A stretch of DNA of 64,000 bases from Haloactinopolyspora alba. GTDB lineage: Bacteria; Actinomycetota; Actinomycetes; Jiangellales; Jiangellaceae. Positions 17,845 to 24,457 of this stretch are shown piece after piece (within the stretch, counting starts at the first letter, position 1; every line of letters begins with the position of its first letter). Position numbers and translations under genes: made by a program. A model generated the notes under the pieces. The model was not told where the DNA came from. It searched no databases and saw nothing but the letters and a program-made list of their open reading frames with translations. Location of the stretch: contig NZ_PYGE01000017.1 in assembly GCF_003014555.1 (NCBI RefSeq), positions 42,328-106,327 of the forward strand, read 5' to 3'.

Positions 17845-18213
17845 GTGAGCGAGTCGACACCGAGGGCGCCTCGAGGCACCGGAAACGCCGGCAAACGGCT
17901 CTGGAACAGCGTCGTCGAGGACTACGACCTCGACCAACACGAGCTGTCGTTGCTCGGCGAGGCCGCCCGCGTCACCGACAGACTGGACGCGCTCAACGCC
18001 GTGCTCGCCACCGAGGGCGTCATGTCGCCGGCCGGCGACGGCAAGGTGCATCCGGCGCTGGTCGAAGCGCGACAGCAGGAGATCACGCTCGCGCGGCTGC
18101 TCGCTGCTCTGCGCATGCCGTCCGGCGAAGAGGGCGACCAGCAGGCCAGCGCCCGGCCGCAGCGCCGCGGCGGTGCCCGTGGCGCCTACGGCATCCGAGG
18201 TGCGGTCTCGTGA
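17845..18213 (+). CDS. Phage terminase small subunit, P27 family
   Basis: The 122-residue protein matches the P27/Terminase_4 pattern: GNAGKRLWNSVVEDYDLDQHELSLLGEAARVTDRLDALNAVL, then HPALVEARQQEITLARLLAALRMP. This subunit recognises the packaging site of viral DNA. The start is GTG 17845 after an AGAGGGGG ribosome site. No large terminase follows, which is the key point: satellites encode only the small subunit and redirect the large subunit of a helper phage. The C-terminal 25 residues are basic and Gln/Gly-rich. Confidence 0.85.
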   Translation: MSESTPRAPRGTGNAGKRLWNSVVEDYDLDQHELSLLGEAARVTDRLDALNAVLATEGVMSPAGDGKVHPALVEARQQEITLARLLAALRMPSGEEGDQQASARPQRRGGARGAYGIRGAVS

Positions 18214-18503
18214 AGCGCCGAGCCAGGCCGACCGCAGCCGACGAGCGCGGCGTACCGGCGGTGCTGCTCGACCCGGACGCTGCGGTCTGGCACGACCGTG
18301 CCGCTCATGTCGACTTCATGGCCGCCCGTGGCTGGTCCCCCGACGTCCGCGACAGGTTCGCCGGCTCGCACGCCGGCGCGCCGCCGGCTGCACGTCGACA
18401 GGTCGCCGTCGCAGCGTGGGCCGTCGAGCACGGCATCTCCGACGTGCCAGGCGGCCACCCAGACTGGCACCAGCTGCGAGAAATGGGGCTGCATCCATCA
18501 TGA
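18210..18503 (+). CDS. Hypothetical protein downstream of TerS
   Basis: The 97-residue protein starts at GTG 18210, overlapping the TerS stop by four bases. It contains GVPAVLLDPDAAVWHD and a C-terminal Trp- and His-rich segment (GGHPDWHQLREMG). No family is recognised. Coupling to TerS suggests a role in the same packaging module. Confidence 0.55.
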   Translation: MKRRARPTAADERGVPAVLLDPDAAVWHDRAAHVDFMAARGWSPDVRDRFAGSHAGAPPAARRQVAVAAWAVEHGISDVPGGHPDWHQLREMGLHPS

Positions 18504-18733
18504 GACGTCGCGCCCTCGACGACCCAGCCGCCATCGCGCCGGCCTGGGTCCGCACCTACGACCCGGCCGCCTGGGCCGACCCTGCCGACGAGATCACCGC
18601 CGAGTTCCGCGACCTGGCCGAACAGTTCGGCCCACACATCGCCCGCGAGGTCCGCGCATGCACCCGCTGGTCGGATGCATGCCGCCGCTGGTGCGACGAG
18701 CACGGCGTCACGCTCAAGGCTGCCAGGCGGTGA
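18500..18733 (+). CDS. Hypothetical protein, end of rightward operon
   Basis: The 77-residue protein starts at ATG 18500, again with an ATGA overlap. It is rich in Trp and Arg, with the helix EFRDLAEQFGPHIAREVRA and two Cys near the end. No family is recognised. Its stop is two bases from the end of the convergent zinc-finger gene. Confidence 0.5.
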   Translation: MRRRALDDPAAIAPAWVRTYDPAAWADPADEITAEFRDLAEQFGPHIAREVRACTRWSDACRRWCDEHGVTLKAARR

Positions 18734-18735
18734 CG

Positions 18736-19275
18736 TCAGCGAACCGGGTGTGCGTCCATGAACGTGCCGAGCGCGTCGAGCGCCTCGCCGAGGGCGCGCA
18801 CTTCTTCGACCGTTACGGCTTCGGAAACGCCACTCGCGCGGCGCCGGTAGGCACGTTGCCGACAGGCCGACGAGCAGAATCGGCGGTCCGTCCGGCCGGT
18901 GAGCTCGGTGCCGCACCCCTCGCACGCCGTTACGGCTGACGAAACGTCACTCGTCCTGGCCTTGCTCGCCCGCACCGTGCACGCTTTCGAGCAGGTGACG
19001 TACTTCATCCGGGGATGTCGGCCGCGGATCACGGTCCGACTGCATCCAGCGCACGGGGTCGGCTCGGTCGGCGCGGTGCCGCCATACAGTCCCATGACGA
19101 CCGGATCGGCATGGTTGTCGCCGAGTCGGTAGCTCTGTCCGCCTGGCCGCCAGCACTCACGGCAGATGACGAAGTCCGAGACGAAGCGCCCCCGGAACGG
19201 CCCGATTCTGCCCTCGACGCGCAGGACCAGCTCGCCCGGACCCGGGTCATGCCCACACCACAACGGCGTTTCCAT
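18736..19275 (-). CDS. Multi-zinc-ribbon protein
   Basis: The 179-residue protein starts at ATG 19275. It carries three Cys clusters: C-x13-C near residues 6-50 with CRECW, CAGC with CSKAC (treble-clef), and CEGC with CSSACRQRAYRRR at the C-terminal third. The last pair resembles zinc-finger proteins that follow HTH domains in actinophages. The text SxVSxAVT occurs twice and coincides with two of the four GTTAC-N7-GAAAC DNA motifs, so the motif may act at DNA level. It is read towards the TerS operon. Function unknown. Confidence 0.6.
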   Translation of the reverse strand: METPLWCGHDPGPGELVLRVEGRIGPFRGRFVSDFVICRECWRPGGQSYRLGDNHADPVVMGLYGGTAPTEPTPCAGCSRTVIRGRHPRMKYVTCSKACTVRASKARTSDVSSAVTACEGCGTELTGRTDRRFCSSACRQRAYRRRASGVSEAVTVEEVRALGEALDALGTFMDAHPVR

Positions 19276-19319
19276 AGGCGTAACGCTACCGGACCGACTG
19301 ACGTTTCCGTAGCCGTAAC
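18811..19319. repeat. Four GTTAC-N7-GAAAC motifs
   Basis: Four 17-bp copies of GTTACGGCTNCGGAAAC occur. Two lie inside the zinc-ribbon gene (18812-18828 and 18929-18945, + strand orientation) and two inverted in its upstream region (19268-19284 and 19303-19319). GTTAC and GAAAC are kept in all four; the spacer is seven bases each time. The pattern resembles an OmpR/GlnR-type half-site pair with one extra base. They may be iterons or regulator sites. Confidence 0.65.
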
Positions 19320-19390
19320 ACGCCCAACCCGGGCCATCTTGCCGGCGGCGCACGAACTCACGTCAGGGGGCCGGTAGCCTGAAGGTCAGG

Positions 19391-19432
19391 TGTTCCTGCC
19401 CTGCCACACGGGAGAGGGACAGGGCAGGAACA
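19391..19432. terminator. Hairpin, possible terminator
   Basis: TGTTCCTGCCCTG (19391-19403) pairs with its exact inverted copy at 19420-19432 across a 16-base loop. It lies upstream of the leftward zinc-ribbon gene and downstream of no rightward gene, so it could end leftward transcripts coming from 21698 or be a processed RNA. Confidence 0.45.
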
Positions 19433-19808
19433 CACCCGACCTGGGCACGACTCGGTCTAGAGGTGTCGGCCGGCCCGGCGCCTATGCTCACAAGGACGAG
19501 ACAGGCCGACCGACACTGGCCGCACCGTACCGGCCGCCGGGTGTCGGCGCATGGGAATCGCAAGGATCCGCGACGACCGGGGTTCGAGCACCGTCCATCC
19601 CCCCCAGGCCGGAACCGATTGACCTGCACCCGGCGAAGACCGGGCGCAGGTCAACCCCGGCCACACGACCGCGGTTCAACCGCCGGTGTTACGACGGTGC
19701 TCACCACCGCGGTTCGCCCAGGGTCGGCCGTCGGTCTCAACCGTTACCGTCAGGGCAACGGATCGCAGCACGGGGCCGACGATCTGCATGGTCAATCTGA
19801 CCATTCAG
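19433..19808. other. Non-coding, hairpin-rich stretch
   Basis: No convincing gene is seen in these 376 bases. Several inverted repeats are present: TTGACCTGC/GCAGGTCAA with an inner CCCGG/CCGGG stem (19619-19654), GCGGTT/AACCGC near 19670, and ATGGTCA/TGACCAT (19788-19804) directly before the repeat array. The stretch may be a regulatory or replication region of the element. Confidence 0.5.
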
Positions 19809-20020
19809 CTCCCCGCCGCCCGCGCCCGGGCAGGACGATCTCGCTGGATCAACTGGCGCAGATGAGCCACTCCCCGCCGCCCGCGCCCGGGCAGGACGCT
19901 ATTGGAGATTCTTCCAATATCTCGGCATGGCCTCCCCGCCGCCCGCGCCCGGGCAGGACCTGCGAGGTGCGGGAAATCCCGCACCTGACCAGCTCCCCGC
20001 CGCCCGCGCCCGGGCAGGAC
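19809..20020. CRISPR. CRISPR-like array of four identical 28-bp repeats
   Basis: Four identical 28-bp repeats lie at 19809-19836, 19870-19897, 19932-19959 and 19993-20020. They begin CTCCCCGCCG and end CCGGGCAGGAC. The three unique spacers are 33, 34 and 33 bases, a 61-62-bp period as in type I-E arrays. Read on the minus strand the repeat starts GTCCTGCCCGG and has a GCCCG/CGGGC stem, similar in layout to actinobacterial type I-E repeats. No cas gene is in the window. Spacer 2 and spacer 3 each contain a near-complete palindrome (7-bp and 10-bp arms), which is unusual for CRISPR spacers. An iteron array or structured RNA remains possible. Confidence 0.6.
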
Positions 20021-20031
20021 ACTTCCTGACG

Positions 20032-20054
20032 TGCACGTCCGTAACGGACGTGCA
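20032..20054. repeat. Palindrome after the last array repeat
   Basis: TGCACGTCCGT and ACGGACGTGCA are exact inverted 11-bp arms around one base. It lies 12 bases after the last repeat, where a fourth spacer would be. Together with the palindromes in spacers 2 and 3 and the one just before the first repeat, it suggests a patterned array. Confidence 0.7.
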
Positions 20055-20310
20055 GCGGCTGGGTTCACTTCTGGCTGCTGCGGACAGACTGGGGGCTTCC
20101 CCCTCCCTCCGGTCGGGGATCACCCACTGCGCTTCGCCCCGCCCAGCACCTCCGGACCGACGTCGTCGTGACGCCGGCCTGTGCCGTATGTCGTCGCCGG
20201 TGATCAACCGACGCCGGCCACGTGCCCTTTCGTGGCAGCGCATGAGGGCAGCCTGTCTGTTCGCTCACCGGCCAGTGAGCACGGAGGACGAGGGTTGTAG
20301 CTCCGCTCAG
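20055..20310. other. No gene seen
   Basis: These bases, between the array and the terminator hairpin, show no open frame with protein-like content and no recognisable RNA gene. The only notable text is GGCGGGGC-type runs on either strand. Confidence 0.4.
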
Positions 20311-20342
20311 AGCCCCGGCGGCTTTCGACGGCCGCCGGGGCT
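20311..20342. terminator. Strong hairpin terminator
   Basis: AGCCCCGGCGGC (20311-20322) and GCCGCCGGGGCT (20331-20342) form a perfect 12-bp stem with an 8-base loop. It lies seven bases past the stop of the leftward operon that begins at 21698, so it most likely ends that transcript. Confidence 0.75.
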
Positions 20343-20348
20343 GGTCGG

Positions 20349-20672
20349 TCAGACGAGGGTCGTCAACCGGGTGTGTGCGGCATCGAGCGCGTCACGTACA
20401 CGCGTAAGATGCCTCTCACTGAGCACGACGGAGACGTGCCGTAGACCGGCCGCGGGGACGAGCACGACCGCCGGCCGCGGGTGGTCCTCGTCGTGTCCGA
20501 CGAGCAGGACTTGCAGCGTGCACGGGCCGCCCGGGTGCACACCCTCGACGATCTCGCTCACGAGGTACGCGACGTGCTGACCGTCCGCGTGCCCACCTTC
20601 GACCTCGTCGCACCACAACACGTCACACGCGCCCGACTGGCGCTGATACGCGCCACTGCCACGGCCGCCCAT
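20349..20672 (-). CDS. Hypothetical protein, last gene of the right-end operon
   Basis: The 107-residue protein begins at ATG 20672, which shares a base with the stop of the upstream membrane-protein gene (TGATG); the longer frame to 20726 is therefore not needed. It opens with MGGRGSGAYQRQ and is rich in His, Asp and Val with Cys near the start (CDVLWCDEVEGG). No family is recognised. A compact single-domain protein is likely. Confidence 0.55.
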   Translation of the reverse strand: MGGRGSGAYQRQSGACDVLWCDEVEGGHADGQHVAYLVSEIVEGVHPGGPCTLQVLLVGHDEDHPRPAVVLVPAAGLRHVSVVLSERHLTRVRDALDAAHTRLTTLV

Positions 20673-20839
20673 CACGGGCCGCCCGTCGGGCCGCACGACT
20701 CGTTGCCATGGACGTGGCAGTTCCACCCGGTGTCATCCTCGGCAGGCTCACGGCTGTCGAGGACGACGCCGGCCACGATCAGCACGGCCATAGCCGCCAG
20801 GATCGACAGCAGCAGCACCAGCGCGTCACGCCGGCTCAC
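20672..20839 (-). CDS. Small single-span membrane protein
   Basis: The 55-residue protein starts at GTG 20839, overlapping the upstream stop (GTGA). The N-terminus has VSRRD, then one hydrophobic helix (ALVLLLSILAAMAVLIVAG), then a short extracellular tail with two Cys. Tiny membrane proteins of this kind in prophages and satellites often act in superinfection exclusion; that is an inference from class, not from sequence similarity. Confidence 0.55.
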   Translation of the reverse strand: MSRRDALVLLLSILAAMAVLIVAGVVLDSREPAEDDTGWNCHVHGNESCGPTGGP

Positions 20840-20982
20840 TGCTCGTCACCACCCTCGTCGACGAGCTCGCGAACCGTGGCCAGCGCACGCCGCAGCCGCA
20901 CCAGCGCATCGCTCGCGTCGTCGAGCCGCCGGAACGCCTCTTCCACGGCATCGGCCGGGGTCGTTGCCGTCGGCGCGCTCAT
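20836..20982 (-). CDS. Small helical protein
   Basis: The 48-residue protein starts at ATG 20982, overlapping the stop of the regulator gene (ATGA). It is acidic and helical (ADAVEEAFRRLDDASDALVRL). No family is recognised. The overlaps on both sides support translation as part of the operon. Confidence 0.5.
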   Translation of the reverse strand: MSAPTATTPADAVEEAFRRLDDASDALVRLRRALATVRELVDEGGDEQ

Positions 20983-21698
20983 CGGGACCCACCCCGCGCG
21001 AGCAGCTCGTCCGTGCGGCGAGCGGACTCACGGTCGTACTCCCTCGCCTGGGAGATCAGCGCGTCCCGCAGGTCGTGCAGCGTGCGCACGGTCGCGTCGA
21101 TCTCCTCGACGGCCAACGACGCAGCCCGCCTCGGGTGAACGTCGTCACCCTGCGGCCGGATCTCGCGGGCGGACCAGATAGCCAGCAGCCCGCCGAGCTC
21201 ACGCAGGTGGTCGCCGGCAGCGTCCTCGTGCACGCCGACCTCGCCGTCTGGGTTCTCGGCGTCGACGACGTCGGGCTCCGATGGCCGTGACGCGTACGTC
21301 TTGCCGTCGGTGCCGGTGACGGGGGTTGGTTCAGGTGATGCATTTGCATCACCTGCCTGTAGGTCGCGAACGATGGTCGCCTGGTCCATCCCGGTGGCGG
21401 ACCCGATGGCCCGCGTCGACATGCCCTCGGCCTCCACCTCGTCGAGGTGGTGTCTCAGGGCCGCGGCGAGCTCACCGGCGTCGGACTCCGCGACCGCTCG
21501 CACGAGCTGGTCAATGAGTCCTGCGGCCGCGGCCGGGTTGAGCTGGATCATGACGCCGTTGTCCCCGCTGTCGAGGATGACCCGGCCTACATGCTCGGTC
21601 CAGCGCGCCGTTAACGGCGCCGTGCTCGTCATGCTGACGTAGGTGGTGGGGGTGCGCGGGGGTGTGCCGCGGTGCGGGCTGGAATAGGTTGTACTCAC
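20979..21698 (-). CDS. HTH regulator of the right-end operon
   Basis: The 239-residue protein starts at GTG 21698 with AAGGAG seven bases before it. A helix-turn-helix lies near the middle (GMSTRAIGSATGMDQATIVRDL), followed by VTGTDGKTYASRP, a text often seen in ParB-like or plasmid/phage regulators of actinobacteria. The C-terminal region (about 90 residues) is helical. It is the first gene of a four-gene leftward operon with overlapping starts and faces away from attR. It could be a partition, immunity or anti-phage regulator. Confidence 0.65.
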   Translation of the reverse strand: MSTTYSSPHRGTPPRTPTTYVSMTSTAPLTARWTEHVGRVILDSGDNGVMIQLNPAAAAGLIDQLVRAVAESDAGELAAALRHHLDEVEAEGMSTRAIGSATGMDQATIVRDLQAGDANASPEPTPVTGTDGKTYASRPSEPDVVDAENPDGEVGVHEDAAGDHLRELGGLLAIWSAREIRPQGDDVHPRRAASLAVEEIDATVRTLHDLRDALISQAREYDRESARRTDELLARGGSR

Positions 21699-21777
21699 GG
21701 TGCCACTCCTTGTCAGTGGTTCCGAGGCCCCGTATCGGTGTGAAGGACCGGTGCGGGGCCGTCTGCGTCTTGATCGA

Positions 21778-21796
21778 TTCCTCAGAAATTCCTCAG
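21778..21796. repeat. Candidate integrase arm-type site, right copy
   Basis: An exact copy of the 19-bp sequence at 11590-11608, in the same orientation. It lies 104 bases inside attR in the non-coding end of the element, downstream of no gene. Confidence 0.55.
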
Positions 21797-21899
21797 CAGG
21801 ACCACAAACGGCCAACTAAAGCCAACGGAGTTTCGAGGCATTGACGCAGGTCAGATAGTGTTTCCCGTCAACTACCAACGGTTACAAGCGCCCTGGTGA

Positions 21900-21926
21900 G
21901 AGTTCGAGCTCTACTTCGACATCTGA
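21900..21926 (+). other. Attachment site attR
   Basis: The 27-bp core identical to the end of glnA lies here without the rest of the gene. It is followed within seven bases by the C-terminal remnant of another integrase, so the same site was used before by a related element. Confidence 0.9.
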
Positions 21927-21932
21927 TCCTGG

Positions 21933-22096
21933 TCACGCCCCTGACCTGGGCTGGAGTCGGGACGAAGATCGCTTAGTCCGCAACGAGTCCGCACGGGCCG
22001 TCAGCACCTCATCAACGGCGGTCCGTGTGGACTCGTCCGCGTCCGGCCACAGTTGCGTGTACGTGTTCAGCGTCGTGATGGCAGACGCATGCCGAA
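21933..22096 (-). pseudogene. Truncated tyrosine integrase, C-terminal remnant
   Basis: On the minus strand, about 40 codons beginning RHASAITTLNTYTQLWPD and continuing ADESTRTAVDEVL match the end of the intact integrase (RHASATTTLNTYSHLWPD). The catalytic Tyr is still there, but the frame is closed by a stop just upstream of RHAS, so the other nine tenths of the gene are gone. It sits directly beside attR, in the same relation that the intact integrase has to attL. This is the relic of an earlier element at the same site. Confidence 0.88.
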
Positions 22097-22155
22097 TTCA
22101 TACGGCGCGTGGCTCAAGCCCGTCGACGTGCACCGGTAGGGATCGGCGGAGGGGG

Positions 22156-22719
22156 ATGGCGCGTAGCGTTCGTTGGGTGACTGGCGCGAAGACTCAGTGG
22201 ACGATTCATGGCGAGCAGCTCGTGGACGAGAACCGGCACATTCGGTTGTCCACGGCGGACGTGGAGCTGCCCGATGGCACGCGCTTCACCCAGTACGTCG
22301 CACGAATGCCACGGTGTGCGATGACCCTCGTGTTCAACGATCAGCAGCAGGTGCTGTTGATGTACCGACACCGGTTCATCATCGACCAGTGGGTGTGGGA
22401 GTTGCCCGGCGGATACGTCGACGGCGTCGAGGACATTGCCGCGGCTGCGGCACGCGAGGTGGAAGAAGAGACCGGGTGGCGGCCACGGTCGATGGAGCAC
22501 CTGGCCACGTTCCAGCCGGCGATCGGATCAGTCGACCAGCCACAACAGGTGTACCTGGCCCGCGGCGCGGACCGAACCGACACCGCCCCGGATGTGAACG
22601 AGGCCGAGAAGCTGGACTGGTTCACCCTGCCGGAAGCCGCCACCATGATCGAGCGTGGCGAGATCGTCGGCGCCGCGACAGTGGTGGCGGTCTACCGCGC
22701 GCTCACGCTCGCGCCGTGA
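22156..22719 (+). CDS. NUDIX hydrolase
   Basis: The 187-residue protein has a complete NUDIX box, GYVDGVEDIAAAAAREVEEETGW (G-x5-E-x7-RE-x2-EE-x-G), so it should hydrolyse a nucleoside diphosphate linked to another group. The fold resembles ADP-ribose pyrophosphatases (FQPAIGSVDQPQQVYLARG after the box). ATG 22156 is used; GTG 22177, preceded by a TAGCGT -10, is an alternative leaderless start. Its 3' end overlaps the end of the convergent TPR regulator by 17 bases, an arrangement that suggests a paired module. Confidence 0.85.
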   Translation: MARSVRWVTGAKTQWTIHGEQLVDENRHIRLSTADVELPDGTRFTQYVARMPRCAMTLVFNDQQQVLLMYRHRFIIDQWVWELPGGYVDGVEDIAAAAAREVEEETGWRPRSMEHLATFQPAIGSVDQPQQVYLARGADRTDTAPDVNEAEKLDWFTLPEAATMIERGEIVGAATVVAVYRALTLAP

Positions 22720-24043
22720 CCGCGGCGACGCGGTCACGGAACTCGGCTACCTCCGGGATCTGGTCGTGCGCGGCGAGGCGGTGCCTGACTGCACGTAGGT
22801 AGCTGTGGCTGCGCCGCGACCCCAGCCCTTCGACGATGTCCGCGACCCGCTCACCCACACGCACAGCCTCGAGGGGATCGTCCCCGGCGTGTGCGCCGGC
22901 CAGTAGGCAGAGGTTGAACGACCGGCCACGCTGGTAACCGTCGGCCATGTCGAGAGACCGTTCGGCATAGGTGGCTGTGCGGTCGTCGTCGCCAAGGTCA
23001 CGGAAGCAGTGCGCGATCTTCGCCGACAGGTACGCCTCGTCGTAGTACGCCAGCCAGTCCGGCGATGCGTCGGAGCGGTCGAACGCTCGCTCCGCATGGG
23101 TGAGTGAAGACGAACAGGCGGACGCGTCGTCGAGAGCGGCATGCCCGTGAGCCTCGACGACATGGCACTCAGACTCCAGGGCAGCGAGCCCTGCCTTTCG
23201 GGCGCCGATCTGTGCGGCGCGTGCCAGGTCGACCGCGTCGCCCGGCCGGCCTACGTAGGTGGCCTGGTGGCTCATCGCGGCCAGGATCTCCGCGCCGAGC
23301 CCAGCGTTACCGCCTGTACGGGCCAGCCGGAGCGCCTGGATCAAGTACCGCTGTGCAAGGCCATGTTCCTCTTGGTCATAGGCCATCCACCCGGCCAACT
23401 TGGTCAGCTCGGCCGCCGCGGCGAACAGTTCCGCGCCGACCGGTTCGGTGTACGAACCGCGCAGCAGCGGCGCCACCGACGAGTGCAGGTACTGCGCCAC
23501 AGTCGCCCGGACCTGGCCGCCGCCGACCTGGTTGTCCAGCGACCTGAACGACGCCGTCATCGACGTGATCGAATCAATGTCGCTGCGTCCGACGCGACGG
23601 CCGCTGGACCGCGTCGGACGTCCAGGCTCGTGCAGCGTGAGCCACCGCATCGACGCTGCGGGATACACAGCGACCGCATAGGACGCGCCGATCAGGAACC
23701 GCCGCCGCTCCACGTCGCCTCTCCATAAGGCAGTCGCGGTGTCCAGCCCGGCCGACCAGCTCAGCCCGAACTCGAGGCCGACATCCACCGGATCCGACTC
23801 GCCGCTCAGGCCGCACTCGCCGGCGGTGACACGTCGCCCCAGCGCCTCGGTGAGCACCTCCACGACCAGGCTCGGGTAGCGAGGCTGATCGCCGTCGAGC
23901 CAGCGCCGGACGCTGTTGTGGTCGTAGCTGACCTCCAACCCGACGGCGCGCGCTCGCTCGACCACGCGACGGGCGAGGCCCTTGTGTGTCAGCCCCGCCT
24001 CGTCGAGCAGCTCGACCAGACGCTCGTTCCTCTGTCGCGGCAT
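22703..24043 (-). CDS. HTH/TPR transcriptional regulator
   Basis: The 446-residue protein has an N-terminal XRE-like helix-turn-helix (LLDEAGLTHKGLARRVVERA, with SYDHNSVRRWLDGDQPR), then about 300 residues of tetratricopeptide-like helices (for example AQRYLIQALRLARTGGN, ASPDWLAYYDEAYLSAKIAHC). It is of the large Streptomyces-type regulator family. ATG 24043 starts the domain exactly; the upstream frame to 24385 is not conserved in style. It converges on and overlaps the NUDIX gene, so a shared pathway is plausible. Confidence 0.8.
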   Translation of the reverse strand: MPRQRNERLVELLDEAGLTHKGLARRVVERARAVGLEVSYDHNSVRRWLDGDQPRYPSLVVEVLTEALGRRVTAGECGLSGESDPVDVGLEFGLSWSAGLDTATALWRGDVERRRFLIGASYAVAVYPAASMRWLTLHEPGRPTRSSGRRVGRSDIDSITSMTASFRSLDNQVGGGQVRATVAQYLHSSVAPLLRGSYTEPVGAELFAAAAELTKLAGWMAYDQEEHGLAQRYLIQALRLARTGGNAGLGAEILAAMSHQATYVGRPGDAVDLARAAQIGARKAGLAALESECHVVEAHGHAALDDASACSSSLTHAERAFDRSDASPDWLAYYDEAYLSAKIAHCFRDLGDDDRTATYAERSLDMADGYQRGRSFNLCLLAGAHAGDDPLEAVRVGERVADIVEGLGSRRSHSYLRAVRHRLAAHDQIPEVAEFRDRVAAVTARA

Positions 24044-24325
24044 TGCATGACCTTTCCAACTGGTCACCGCAGCCTGACACGGGCGCTCGGAGACTACAAC
24101 GACTTCCGTAAGGCGCACGCCCCCTACGCACGCCCCCGCCCCACACGCACGCCTTACGGCACGTGCCGCGGTCGCGCTTCGATACGTGCCATGAGCCGAC
24201 ACCTCGTCATGACGACTCTTCGCGAGGCCGCGAGCGCGGTCGCCATCCTGGCCCAGGGTCGTCAGGCCGACGACGGGGAGCGCGGTCTGACCCGGAGTGA
24301 TGCACACCTGCTGAGGGACGACACC

Positions 24326-24457
24326 ATGCGACTCGCCACGACCCGGCACCAGTATTGCGACCACTGCGGCCGCGTCACGGTGCACGACGTCACCGTCTAC
24401 TACGACGATCCGTTCAGTTCCGACGAGATCGTCTACTGCATCGAGTGCGCCGAGTGA
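24326..24457 (+). CDS. Small zinc-binding protein
   Basis: The 43-residue protein has two CxxC pairs: CDHC and CIEC, spaced by 26 residues as in a zinc ribbon. ATG 24326 has GAGGGA upstream. Its stop overlaps the GTG of the next gene (GTGA), so the two are coupled. Function unknown. Confidence 0.5.
   Translation: MRLATTRHQYCDHCGRVTVHDVTVYYDDPFSSDEIVYCIECAE

Larger units (their letters stand above)
11515..21926. mobile_element. PICI-like phage satellite integrated in the 3' end of glnA
   Basis: A 10.4 kb element is bounded by a perfect 27-bp direct repeat. Module order from the left: tyrosine integrase (-), putative repressor (-), 19-bp palindrome, excisionase (+), three small genes, RepA-like ATPase (+), small Cys-rich genes, HNH endonuclease and P27 small terminase (+), then a zinc-finger gene (-), structured repeats and a leftward HTH operon. 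This is the order known for Gram-positive phage-inducible chromosomal islands. No large terminase, portal, capsid, tail, lysis, conjugation or relaxase gene is present, so neither a full prophage nor an ICE fits as well. A defective prophage is the main alternative. Confidence 0.75.

Noticed and set aside
19560..19620. tRNA-like text GGTTCGAGC near 19581
   Set aside because: The flanking stems do not pair as a T-arm and no cloverleaf can be drawn.
19809..20020. Array as a coding repeat (188-codon frame)
   Set aside because: The frame changes at the repeats give unrelated residues, spacers differ completely, and no start signal is present.
20055..20310. Gene in the frame 19927-20580
   Set aside because: The frame crosses the array, the terminator and a leftward gene, and has no protein-like content.
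11515..21926. ICE or conjugative plasmid
   Set aside because: No relaxase, FtsK/TraB-type translocase or type IV secretion gene is present; HNH and TerS point to phage packaging.
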